From IMG/VR virus record IMGVR_UViG_3300033550_000018, positions 1 through 35,889 of that record: a DNA stretch of 35,889 bases. One strand, given 5' to 3'. The notes beneath the pieces are model-generated. The model did no database searches. It was not told the DNA's origin and saw only the letters and a list, made by a program, of their open reading frames with translations. Numbering within the stretch: position 1 is the first letter of the stretch; each line of letters opens with the position of its first letter. Shown here piece by piece: positions 29,130 through 35,889 of the stretch. This DNA comes from a virus. A program made the position numbers and the translations under genes.

Positions 29130-29591
29130 CTACTTGGCCATGTCGATCAGGTCGGCCTTGGTGTAGTTCGCCGCGTCCTCGCGGGACATGTGCTGCGTGC
29201 GGGCCACGTAGGCGATCCACTCGGACTTCGGCGCGTTCTGGGCGGGCCGGTCCGGGTCCGTGTCGGATTCGGGTCCGGAGACGAGCTCCTGGCGCGGCCT
29301 GGGGCCGTCCTCGCCGTCGCGGTCCTCGGAGTCGGATGCGAACTCGGTCCGCGGCTGCGGGCCTTCGTCTCCGGGCCGGTCACTGGGCTTGGACTTCACC
29401 TCGGTCCGCGGCTCGGGCCCGCCCGCCTGTGCGGCATCGGGCTCGCTGCCCGGCCACGACCACTCGCCGGACTTCAGGCGCCGCTCGATGAGGTCGCGCG
29501 TGAACGGCTGGCCGACGGTCACCCGGAACAGGGCGCCGGCGCTGCCGCGCAGCAGGACCTCATCGCCATCGTTCAGCTCATTGCCGCCCAT
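29130..29591 (-). CDS. capsid-associated protein with C-terminal HeH/LEM-like motif
   Basis: A 153-aa protein between capsid and connector. Residues 1-45 form a compact strand-rich start (DGDEVLLRGSAGALFRVTVG). Residues 50-115 are acidic, Pro-rich and repetitive: three diverged copies of GPEPRTE / GPQPRTE / GPRPRQE at roughly 22-residue spacing. The last 32 residues (SEWIAYVARTQHMSREDAAN, TKADLIDMAK) resemble a helix-extended-loop-helix/LEM-like DNA-binding motif common at this position in actinophages. Its exact role is not known. Confidence 0.65.
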   Translation of the reverse strand: MGGNELNDGDEVLLRGSAGALFRVTVGQPFTRDLIERRLKSGEWSWPGSEPDAAQAGGPEPRTEVKSKPSDRPGDEGPQPRTEFASDSEDRDGEDGPRPRQELVSGPESDTDPDRPAQNAPKSEWIAYVARTQHMSREDAANYTKADLIDMAK

Positions 29592-30442
29592 CAGATGATC
29601 ACATCCGCAGCGGCCAGGCCCGTCGGGCGGACGACCTTCGCGCCGTACAGGTGCAGGCCCTTCACGATGTCCGCGAAGCCCTTCTCCTTACGGGTCGCCT
29701 CGGTCTTGTTGATCTGTTCCGCGTAGGTCACCGCGCCGTTGTACCCGGCGATGACCAGCTTGCCCGCGCCCGCGCCCGGGCCGGCGGGGGCGTTGTTGGA
29801 CTTGCGGATGGTGAAGCCGGCCGCCTCACCGACGAAGCCGTTCGTGCGGGTCGCCGCGGCCTGGGCGTCGCCCGTACCGACGAACCTGTCGTCCTTCTTG
29901 AGCAGGCCGTAGAAGGCGGGCGTGACGACCACCCAGCGGCCGTCGTCGGGGACGTTGTCCTCGTCGAGGATCGTGCCGAGGTCGACCAGCAGGTCGTAGG
30001 CGTCGGCGGCGGCGGACAGGGTCTGCTCCGCGACCAGGTTGCCTGCGTCCACGCCGGCGGCCATGAGGCCGGCAACGTAGGCGTCGGCGACGTCGCGCAG
30101 CTTGTAGGCGGCCTTGCGGGCCTGCTCGGTCAGGACGCGGCCGCCGTTGAACGCCTGGCGCTTCTCCACGTCGTCGACCTCGAACGCGAAGTACTTGCTC
30201 TGGTCGATGAGCAGCGTGGCGTCGGTGTCGTCGACGTCCTCGATGGTGATGTCGACGTGCGGGGTGTAGGTGCCGATGGTCGGCTCCGCCAGGCCCACGA
30301 TGTGGACGGTGTCGCCGTAGTTGGCGATGTCACCCTCGTACTCGCGGTTGACGACGCCGGGCGCCGCGTAGACGTGCGACTTCTCCAGGGTGACCAGGAG
30401 GTTGGCGTTCCAGACTTCCGGCTTGAAGGCACTGATGGCCAT
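29591..30442 (-). CDS. major capsid protein
   Basis: A 283-aa coat protein that starts behind GGAGA at 30442. The N-terminus (FKPEVWNANLLVTLEKSHVYA), NYGDTVHIVGLAEPTIGTYT, the LLIDQSKYFAFEVDDVEKRQ segment and the C-terminal TRKEKGFADIVKGLHLYGAK are typical of the P22-coat-like major capsid group of actinophages with an HK97 fold. A separate scaffold gene lies upstream, consistent with the absence of an N-terminal delta domain. It should be the most abundant virion protein. Confidence 0.9.
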   Translation of the reverse strand: MAISAFKPEVWNANLLVTLEKSHVYAAPGVVNREYEGDIANYGDTVHIVGLAEPTIGTYTPHVDITIEDVDDTDATLLIDQSKYFAFEVDDVEKRQAFNGGRVLTEQARKAAYKLRDVADAYVAGLMAAGVDAGNLVAEQTLSAAADAYDLLVDLGTILDEDNVPDDGRWVVVTPAFYGLLKKDDRFVGTGDAQAAATRTNGFVGEAAGFTIRKSNNAPAGPGAGAGKLVIAGYNGAVTYAEQINKTEATRKEKGFADIVKGLHLYGAKVVRPTGLAAADVII

Positions 30443-30463
30443 GAGACTTCTCCTCGAAGGGGG

Positions 30464-31144
30464 TTACCGGGTGGAGCCGAGGTAGTCGTCCAGGCGGCCC
30501 TCGTTCTGGGCCTTGACGATCTCGGCGTGCTTGCCCGCCGCCGACAGACGCTTGACGTCCGCCTCGGTGAGCTGGGAGGGCCGAGCATTCCCCTTGCGGG
30601 CGCCGGAGTCTGCGGTCCCTTGGAACCGCGGCTTGGGGGTGCCGCCTTGCGCGGCCAGGTAGGGCTTGGACTTGAGCAGGTCGTCGATCGCGTCGGCGAC
30701 CTCGTCGGCGTCGACGTTGCCGTCGTCGTCGACCTCAAAGGCGGACAGGTCCAGGAAGCGGTGCGCGTCGGCCGGGTCGGCGAGCTTGCCCGCGGCGGCG
30801 GCCTTCACCTCCGCCTTCACCAGACGCTCGTTCACGCGGGCCAGGGCCTGCGCTTCGGCCTGCCGCACGAGGGCGTCCGGGTCGGGCTGGTCGCCGTCGG
30901 CCGGCTTGTCGCGTTCGGCCAGCTGGGCCTCGAGGGCCCGGCGCCGCTCGCGTTCCGCCTTCAGCTTGCCCTTCATCGTGTCCAGGGCCTTCTTGCCCGG
31001 GTCACCGAGCTGGTCGGCGCCGTCCGGGTCGGCGTCCGGGTCGTCCACGGCAGCCGGGTCGACGGCGTCCGGCTCGGCGGGTTCGGCTGCCGGGTCCAGG
31101 TCGTCGTCGACGGCGGGCTCAACGGCAGGGGCGGGCGTGGTCAT
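30464..31144 (-). CDS. scaffolding protein
   Basis: A 226-aa, very acidic, helical protein directly before the capsid gene. The N-terminal 60 residues are Asp/Pro/Ala-rich. A coiled coil follows (KLKAERERRRALEAQLAERD, EAQALARVNERLVKAEVK), and the C-terminus ends in AEIVKAQNEGRLDDYL, likely the coat-binding tail. I chose the ATG at 31144, behind GGGAG at 5 nt; an upstream in-frame ATG at 31177 lacks a ribosome site. It should guide procapsid assembly and then leave. Confidence 0.88.
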   Translation of the reverse strand: MTTPAPAVEPAVDDDLDPAAEPAEPDAVDPAAVDDPDADPDGADQLGDPGKKALDTMKGKLKAERERRRALEAQLAERDKPADGDQPDPDALVRQAEAQALARVNERLVKAEVKAAAAGKLADPADAHRFLDLSAFEVDDDGNVDADEVADAIDDLLKSKPYLAAQGGTPKPRFQGTADSGARKGNARPSQLTEADVKRLSAAGKHAEIVKAQNEGRLDDYLGSTR

Positions 31145-31191
31145 GATGTCTCCCATTGCGGGTGCGGGCCCGGGCATTGCGTGCGGGCGGG

Positions 31192-32178
31192 TCAGACGAT
31201 GTAGCCGTGAGTGCGGAGCAGCTGGACGGCGTGCTCGCGGTTGTCGGCCTGGCGGTAGATCTCCTCCGGCATCAGCCGGGCCACGGTCGGGCGGAAACCG
31301 CGCATCGACCGCGACCGCGGGATGGCGCCCTCGGCTTGCAGCCGGCGGAACTCCCGGCGGCGGAACTCGCCGCGCACCGTGCCCTCGGTGGTGGTGATGG
31401 CCCGGCCGCCCAGCACGGACGCCGACTGCATGCCGCGGCGGGCGTTCACCAGCTGGCCCAGGTCGGCGCCCTCCGCGAGGGCCTTCGCGCCGGCCTCACC
31501 GAACGTCTTCCGCCGCTGGGCTTCGGACATCTGCGCCACCAGCTGTTTCGGCGACGCGGGCTTGGGCCGGTGCTCCCGGGTGACCGGCTCCATGCCGCAG
31601 TTGCAGCGCGGATGCCGCAGGAACGCTTTGTCGGTGTGGTACTCGTTCCCGGCCAGGACGATGCAGCGGTCACAGGCGCCGCCCTCCACCACACGGATGT
31701 AGCCGGTCACCGACGGGCGGGCGGTCATGCCCACCGAGTCGGCGGCCCGCCCCGTGTCCGCCACCGCCGTGCGGACGATGGCGTCCAGCAGCGACCGCCC
31801 GGCCACCAGGGACTGCACGATCGGCCGCCCCGCGGTGACCAGACGCAGTGCCGTCCAGATCGGCGCCATCAGCACCCCGGCGAGCGGGCGGCCCGCGCCG
31901 TCGACACCGGCGAACGCCTCCGGAATCGGGCGTCCGGCGTCCGGCCGGTCCTCGTTCTCCACGCCCAGCAGGCTGTTCAGCCACGGGCCGGTCATCTGCG
32001 CGGCGGTCAGCTGCCCGGACATCACGATGGCGAGGACGTCGCCCAGCAGGCCAGCCCACGACTGCACCAGGTTGTCCTGGTCCAGGCGCCGCCACACGCG
32101 ATGTGTGGCCAGGGCCGTAGCGATAGCGAGACGCTGCCGCGCCTCCATGTGCGCGACCGCCTCCGGGGTCGGGCTCAC
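31192..32178 (-). CDS. MuF-like minor capsid protein
   Basis: A 328-aa protein after the portal. The MuF signature is the zinc-like cluster CDRCIVLAGNEYH followed by FLRHPRCNCGMEPV (around residues 180-210). The N-terminal half is helical (AIATALATHRVWRRL, SWAGLLGDVLAIV). The C-terminus is basic. MuF proteins reside inside the head near the portal and may be ejected with DNA. The GTG start overlaps the portal stop by four bases (GTGA). No toxin domain is evident at its C-terminus. Confidence 0.85.
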   Translation of the reverse strand: MSPTPEAVAHMEARQRLAIATALATHRVWRRLDQDNLVQSWAGLLGDVLAIVMSGQLTAAQMTGPWLNSLLGVENEDRPDAGRPIPEAFAGVDGAGRPLAGVLMAPIWTALRLVTAGRPIVQSLVAGRSLLDAIVRTAVADTGRAADSVGMTARPSVTGYIRVVEGGACDRCIVLAGNEYHTDKAFLRHPRCNCGMEPVTREHRPKPASPKQLVAQMSEAQRRKTFGEAGAKALAEGADLGQLVNARRGMQSASVLGGRAITTTEGTVRGEFRRREFRRLQAEGAIPRSRSMRGFRPTVARLMPEEIYRQADNREHAVQLLRTHGYIV

Positions 32179-33662
32179 GCCGCCGGCTCCTCACCCTCGT
32201 CGGACTCGTCGTCCTCGGGCGGCGGGCCGCCACCCTGGCCGGGGACTCCACCGAGCTGTCGGGTGAGCTCGGTGACCGGGTCGGCCTCCAGCTCCTCCAT
32301 CCGCATGACCATGATGTCGGCGACCTCGGTGGGGGTGAGTCCGTATTTCAGGGCCAGCCACTTGAACGGAAAGCCGAGTTGCTTCAGCTTCAGCAGCGCG
32401 TCCGCCAGCTGCGCGTGGCTGCGGGACTCTGCGTCCTTCCACAGGACGCGTCCAGAGCGCAGTGCCTGCGCCTTGTCGTCCTCGCCGCGGGCCAGGGCGA
32501 TCAGGCGGGCCATCTCCCGCAGGCCCTGCCCGGACCAGGTCTGCTTCTCCTCCACCCGCTTCACCAGCCCGGTCTCAGCGGCCAGCAGCGCCCCCTCGGC
32601 GAGGTTGGCCATCTTCCCGATGAGGTAGTGCTGCGGGGTGCGGGTCTGCGCGGCGAGGTGCCCCACGGCAACCTCGATCATGCCGGTGTACATGGTGAGG
32701 TTGGCGGCCTGCCACTCGCCGATGCGGACGTCCTTGCCGTTGAACATCATCACGCGGTCCACGGCGAACTTCTCGATGTCGACCGGCTGCGTGCCGATGA
32801 CCTCGCCCTGGCTGTTCAGCTTCGGGATGACCGGCCGTTCGGCGCCCATGATGACCCGCTGCGGGAAGCTGGCGTAGTCGGACGCGGTGAACAGCTGCGC
32901 CCACAGCAGGTTGATGGCGTTCTGCATGGCGATGACGCCACCGACGTCGCTGATCGGGTCGGCCGCCAGGGCGGGCTTGTTCGGCAGCTCCACCATCGGC
33001 ACCACGCCCATGGGGTTGGGCTGCGGGTTGGGCTCGTCACCCATCTCGCGCGGCGTCCACCGCTTCAGCGCCTCATCGACGTCCTGCATCTGCGGCGACT
33101 TGTCGCCGTCCGTGTTCAGGTGGGGCCTCGAGAACTTCCACACCTCATCGGCGAGGTACAGGGTGGCGAAGTCCTCACCGCCGTCCTGCCACCGCTTCAG
33201 CGCGGCCCGTCGGCGGCGACGCGAGCCGGGATCGTAGGCGATGACGCACTGCGAGGGGTCCTCGAACGTGACGACCGGCATGTCCGGGTCGTCTGGGTCA
33301 CCCCACACCAGCACGAAGCAGCGGGCGTTGGTGACCGAGCCGAGGAACCCCAGCTGCGAGTCGGCGTCCAGGCCGTTGACCTGCCACACCTTCCACAGCT
33401 CCGCGTCGGCGTCCGTCTCCCCGGACGCCTGGAAGCCGGTCACGGTCATCCGCTCCACCGGAGAGTCGGCCACCACCTGCGTCCAGTTGTCGGAGAAGTC
33501 GCGGTAGCGGTCCCCGTGGAACTTCGCGAACTCATCCGACGCGAACTTCAGCGGATGGTCCCCCCGGTAGAACGCGTTGTGGATCCGGATGTCCCGCTCG
33601 CGCTGCATCAGCTCCGCCTCGAGCAGCTGCACCAGCTGGAGGGCCTGTTCATACGTCGCCAT
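32175..33662 (-). CDS. portal protein
   Basis: A 495-aa SPP1/HK97-type portal. The N-terminus (RERDIRIHNAFYRGDHPLKF), FSDNWTQVVADSPVERMTVTGF, the DPSQCVIAYDPGSRRR loop and the long C-terminal helices (GLREMARLIALARGE, SHAQLADALLKLKQLGFP) are characteristic. The tail is acidic (DDESDEGEE). The ATG at 33662 has GAGGGGG upstream; the frame remains open further upstream but overlaps the terminase gene in a different frame. The dodecamer forms the DNA channel and docks the terminase. Confidence 0.92.
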   Translation of the reverse strand: MATYEQALQLVQLLEAELMQRERDIRIHNAFYRGDHPLKFASDEFAKFHGDRYRDFSDNWTQVVADSPVERMTVTGFQASGETDADAELWKVWQVNGLDADSQLGFLGSVTNARCFVLVWGDPDDPDMPVVTFEDPSQCVIAYDPGSRRRRRAALKRWQDGGEDFATLYLADEVWKFSRPHLNTDGDKSPQMQDVDEALKRWTPREMGDEPNPQPNPMGVVPMVELPNKPALAADPISDVGGVIAMQNAINLLWAQLFTASDYASFPQRVIMGAERPVIPKLNSQGEVIGTQPVDIEKFAVDRVMMFNGKDVRIGEWQAANLTMYTGMIEVAVGHLAAQTRTPQHYLIGKMANLAEGALLAAETGLVKRVEEKQTWSGQGLREMARLIALARGEDDKAQALRSGRVLWKDAESRSHAQLADALLKLKQLGFPFKWLALKYGLTPTEVADIMVMRMEELEADPVTELTRQLGGVPGQGGGPPPEDDESDEGEEPAA

Positions 33663-33673
33663 CGGGCCCCCTC

Positions 33674-35299
33674 TCAGCTGCCGTAGTAAAAGGACTGCTG
33701 CTTCTCTGCCAGGCCGGCCGCGATGACGTCCCCGAGGGCCTCGTGCGCGAGGACGCTCGGGATGGTGGCGTCGATCTTCTGCACAGGACTCGCCTTGCGG
33801 AGCACGTACCGGTCCATCGGGCGCGCGGCCGCACGCGTGTTGGCGATGTGGTCCGCCGTGGTCGGGCAGCCGTCGTGCGTGAACGTCCCGTCTTTCTTGA
33901 CCACGTCGGTCTTCAGCCGCTCGCACGCCGAGTGCATCGCCACGATGCGCCGGGTGTGCCAGCGGATGACGCGTTCCTCGCCGTACAGGTCGACCCAGTC
34001 GTCGATCTCGGTCTCCCAGTACGGGGGGTCCGCGTACAGCCGGACCACGTCGTAGCGGAACATCAGCTGCTGCATCGCCGCCCGCACCTCGGCGCGCGGC
34101 ACCTGCCCCCCGTAGTCGGCCGGGTTCCAGATGGTCGGCTCGTCGTTCTCCCCGTACACCGGGGTGAACTGGTAGCCGTCCATCGTCTCCGCGCGGATCG
34201 CCGTCCAGTCGTCGACGTCGCTGCCGTCGAAGCCGAGGACGATCCGCGTCATCGGGCGCACGCGCCGCGGGCTGGCCTTGGCCGCCCACTTCGCCGTGTC
34301 CAGCCAGGCCGCCGACCCCGACACGCACCGGTTACCGAAGAACCGTTCGGCCTGCGCCGGGTCCTTCTCCATGATCTCGGCGGCTTCTGCCTCGATCGCG
34401 TCCAGGTCGACGTGGTCGGACCCGGCGTAGACGATCGTATGGATCTTCCGGCGGTCCCGCTTGTTGCCGTAGGACAGCGTCTTTGGCGCCTGCGGGTGGT
34501 ACTTGAAGATGTCCCGGGACTTCGACTCGGACGTCGTCTGCGCCACCGAGTTCTCGGACGGGTCCCAGCCGTTCGTCGTCTCCATCGACCGGCCACCCAT
34601 ACCGGCCAGACCACGCCGCTGCGTCTCAGCGACCCGGCGCAGCTTGTTCGCCGTCGTCCACAGCCCGGTCTCGTCCTGGTTGGCGAACGTGATCGGGTTA
34701 CCCAGCCGGGACATCGCCGACGACGTCACCGTGTCGATGCGGCCCGAGTCGCCGACCCGGGTGAACTCCTCGCCCACCCGCATGAACTCGCTGAGCGGGC
34801 CCAGCTTCACCATGCTCCGCAGCGGCCGGTAGACGTTGTCGACCTGGTCCTCCGCCGTGGCCACCAGCTGAATCAGCGGAGTAGGCCACGGCGTGCCCAT
34901 CGGCTCGCCCGGCTCGTACTGATACCACCAGCCGCAAGCGCAGCCGTGGTCCGAGCACCGGTACACCTCGCCGCCGCGCGCCCACCCCGCGAAGACGACC
35001 GGGCCCGCGGCTTCCGCCAGCGTGATGGACGCCGACCACGGGCCCTTGCCGGTCTTCTGCGGCGCGACGATCTGGCTACGGCGGTAGTGGAACGCCGGCG
35101 CCAACTGCCCCTCGGTCGCCTCCGGGCGGACCCGGTAGTGGTTGACCGTGCACCACAACTGCCACGGGTACAGCTCGAGGTCCTCGCCCTGCCGGAACCC
35201 GTCCGGGATCGGGCAGTGGGCCTCGATCCAGTCCGGGACGATCCAGAGCGTGGGGAAGTCGACGACGAACTCGGGCCCGGCGTCAGGACCCTTCGCCAC
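33674..35299 (-). CDS. terL: terminase large subunit
   Basis: A 541-aa packaging motor. The ATPase has a Walker A-like APQKTGKGPW at 79-88 and a Walker B-like ITFANQDETG at 203-211. The nuclease domain has acidic clusters: FDGSDVDDW with Asp358, and YADPPYWETEIDDW with Asp424. A Cys-rich insertion (CSDHGCACGW, residues 115-124) after Walker A could bind zinc and is not in the minimal fold. The GTG at 35299 overlaps the TerS gene by 17 nt. It cuts concatemers at cos with TerS and the HNH protein and pumps DNA into the head. Confidence 0.92.
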   Translation of the reverse strand: MAKGPDAGPEFVVDFPTLWIVPDWIEAHCPIPDGFRQGEDLELYPWQLWCTVNHYRVRPEATEGQLAPAFHYRRSQIVAPQKTGKGPWSASITLAEAAGPVVFAGWARGGEVYRCSDHGCACGWWYQYEPGEPMGTPWPTPLIQLVATAEDQVDNVYRPLRSMVKLGPLSEFMRVGEEFTRVGDSGRIDTVTSSAMSRLGNPITFANQDETGLWTTANKLRRVAETQRRGLAGMGGRSMETTNGWDPSENSVAQTTSESKSRDIFKYHPQAPKTLSYGNKRDRRKIHTIVYAGSDHVDLDAIEAEAAEIMEKDPAQAERFFGNRCVSGSAAWLDTAKWAAKASPRRVRPMTRIVLGFDGSDVDDWTAIRAETMDGYQFTPVYGENDEPTIWNPADYGGQVPRAEVRAAMQQLMFRYDVVRLYADPPYWETEIDDWVDLYGEERVIRWHTRRIVAMHSACERLKTDVVKKDGTFTHDGCPTTADHIANTRAAARPMDRYVLRKASPVQKIDATIPSVLAHEALGDVIAAGLAEKQQSFYYGS

Positions 35300-35765
35300 T
35301 GGGCACGACCTTCATGCGGTCACGGGCCGAACGGCGCCGCGGCGCCTCCGCAGCACCCGCCGGGAGGTCCAGCACCACCGCGTCCATGGCCGGGGCGATC
35401 TTCCACCGGTTGCGCAGCATGCCGGAGACGCTCAGTCCGAGGCTGTCCAGGTAGCCACGCACCATCTTCTTGATGTCCGCGCGGGCGTCCGGCCGCTCCG
35501 CCTCCGCCAGCGTCCGGCAGAACAGCGCCACCTCGAGGGCCTGGCCCAGCTCCGCCCACATAACCGCCTGCGGCTTCGCCCACAGGTCTGCCCAGATGGC
35601 TTCCTCGCGCGGCGTCGCCTCGGTCAGCGGCCACTCGGGCACCTCACCGGTGTAGCCGTCCGCCGGCAGCGTCTTCCAGCCGCCGCTCTCCGCCGCCTTC
35701 ATCTGCCGCAGCGAGTTCGGGTCCGGCGGCGGCCCGGATACGGTGCGCGCTCCTCCACGGGGCAT
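35283..35765 (-). CDS. terS: terminase small subunit
   Basis: A 160-aa protein with the layout of actinophage small terminases: an N-terminal basic part, WPLTEATPREEAIWADLWAK, a central oligomerisation helix (WAELGQALEVALFCRTLAEA), SLGLSVSGMLRNRWKI and a basic C-terminal tail (PRRRSARDRMKV). I chose the ATG at 35765, with GGAGG about 10 nt upstream. A GTG at 35774 in frame is too close to that site. It should bind cos DNA just upstream and recruit the large subunit. Confidence 0.85.
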   Translation of the reverse strand: MPRGGARTVSGPPPDPNSLRQMKAAESGGWKTLPADGYTGEVPEWPLTEATPREEAIWADLWAKPQAVMWAELGQALEVALFCRTLAEAERPDARADIKKMVRGYLDSLGLSVSGMLRNRWKIAPAMDAVVLDLPAGAAEAPRRRSARDRMKVVPSGEGS

Positions 35766-35889
35766 GTCGATCACTCCTCCACGCTGCGTTGCGCAGCACG
35801 AACGGCGTCACCTTGCGTGACGGCTGGTGGACCTCTGAACCCGACGGACCGGACAGCGCCCTCCCCCGCGTCGCTTCCCCCCGGGCCGG
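35766..35889. other. right part of putative cos / packaging region
   Basis: Non-coding DNA before the small terminase gene. It contains dyads typical of terminase binding sites: GCTGCG-TTG-CGCAGC at about 35783-35797 and CGTCAC-CTTGC-GTGACG at about 35806-35822. It runs into the GC-rich edge shared with position 1-16. With 1-50 it forms the only sizeable gap between the HNH and terminase genes. Confidence 0.5.
35874..35889. repeat. 16-bp terminal direct repeat, right copy
   Basis: Identical to bases 1-16. The pair marks the joint at which the circular sequence was opened, or the ends of a cohesive-ended linear molecule. Confidence 0.85.

Noticed and set aside
31192-32178. Toxin domain at the C-terminus of the MuF protein
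   Set aside because: The C-terminal region is short and basic and shows no recognisable polymorphic-toxin or ADP-ribosyltransferase motif.

Overview
The window looks like one complete mobile genome of about 35.9 kb from a high-GC actinomycete, most likely a Streptomyces element. The GC content is very high, starts are often GTG behind GGAGG-type ribosome sites, four-base ATGA/GTGA overlaps are common, and the families present (DUF2637-like spread protein, TraB/FtsK translocase, KorSA-like GntR regulator, WhiB domain) are typical of Streptomyces plasmids and integrative elements. The first and last 16 bases are identical. The HNH gene at the left edge belongs, read around the circle, just upstream of the terminase genes at the right edge. 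The sequence therefore behaves as a circular (or cos-circularising) molecule opened inside its cos region. No host chromosomal gene is visible.

Layout. (1) 0.05-3.5 kb, minus strand: HNH packaging nuclease, small ORFs, a DUF732-like lipoprotein, a MerR-like small HTH protein and a tyrosine recombinase. (2) 3.6-5.5 kb: a small plus-strand zinc-finger protein, a 44-aa membrane protein, and a type Ib partition locus (ParA plus a ribbon-helix-helix partner) flanked on both sides by related iteron arrays. (3) 5.6-9.7 kb, minus: zinc-ribbon and small unknown proteins, a DnaB helicase and a winged-helix replication initiator that carries five near-identical iterons inside its coding sequence (the likely origin). 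(4) 9.7-11.2 kb: a structured non-coding stretch, an AlpA/Xis-like HTH protein, a GntR/UTRA regulator and a divergent operator region. (5) 11.2-18.2 kb, plus: a conjugation-like module with a WhiB-domain fusion protein, small membrane proteins, a DUF2637-like coiled-coil protein and a TraB/FtsK-type DNA translocase, followed by inverted and direct repeats where a cis-acting transfer locus would be expected. (6) 18.2-35.8 kb, minus: a siphovirus-like virion operon in canonical order (TerS, TerL, portal, MuF, scaffold, capsid, connectors, tail terminator, major tail protein, frameshifted tail chaperone, tape measure, tail tip, beta-helix spike, membrane-anchored coiled-coil protein).

How it works together (inference): this is a phage-plasmid. 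It has its own initiator, origin-like iterons, helicase and partition locus to persist as a plasmid, a full set of head and long-tail genes with cos packaging to form virions, and a Streptomyces-type mycelial transfer module. It may therefore have two routes of horizontal transfer. The recombinase could either integrate the element or resolve multimers. No recognisable endolysin is present. All functional calls come from reading motifs and gene order; no database search was run.
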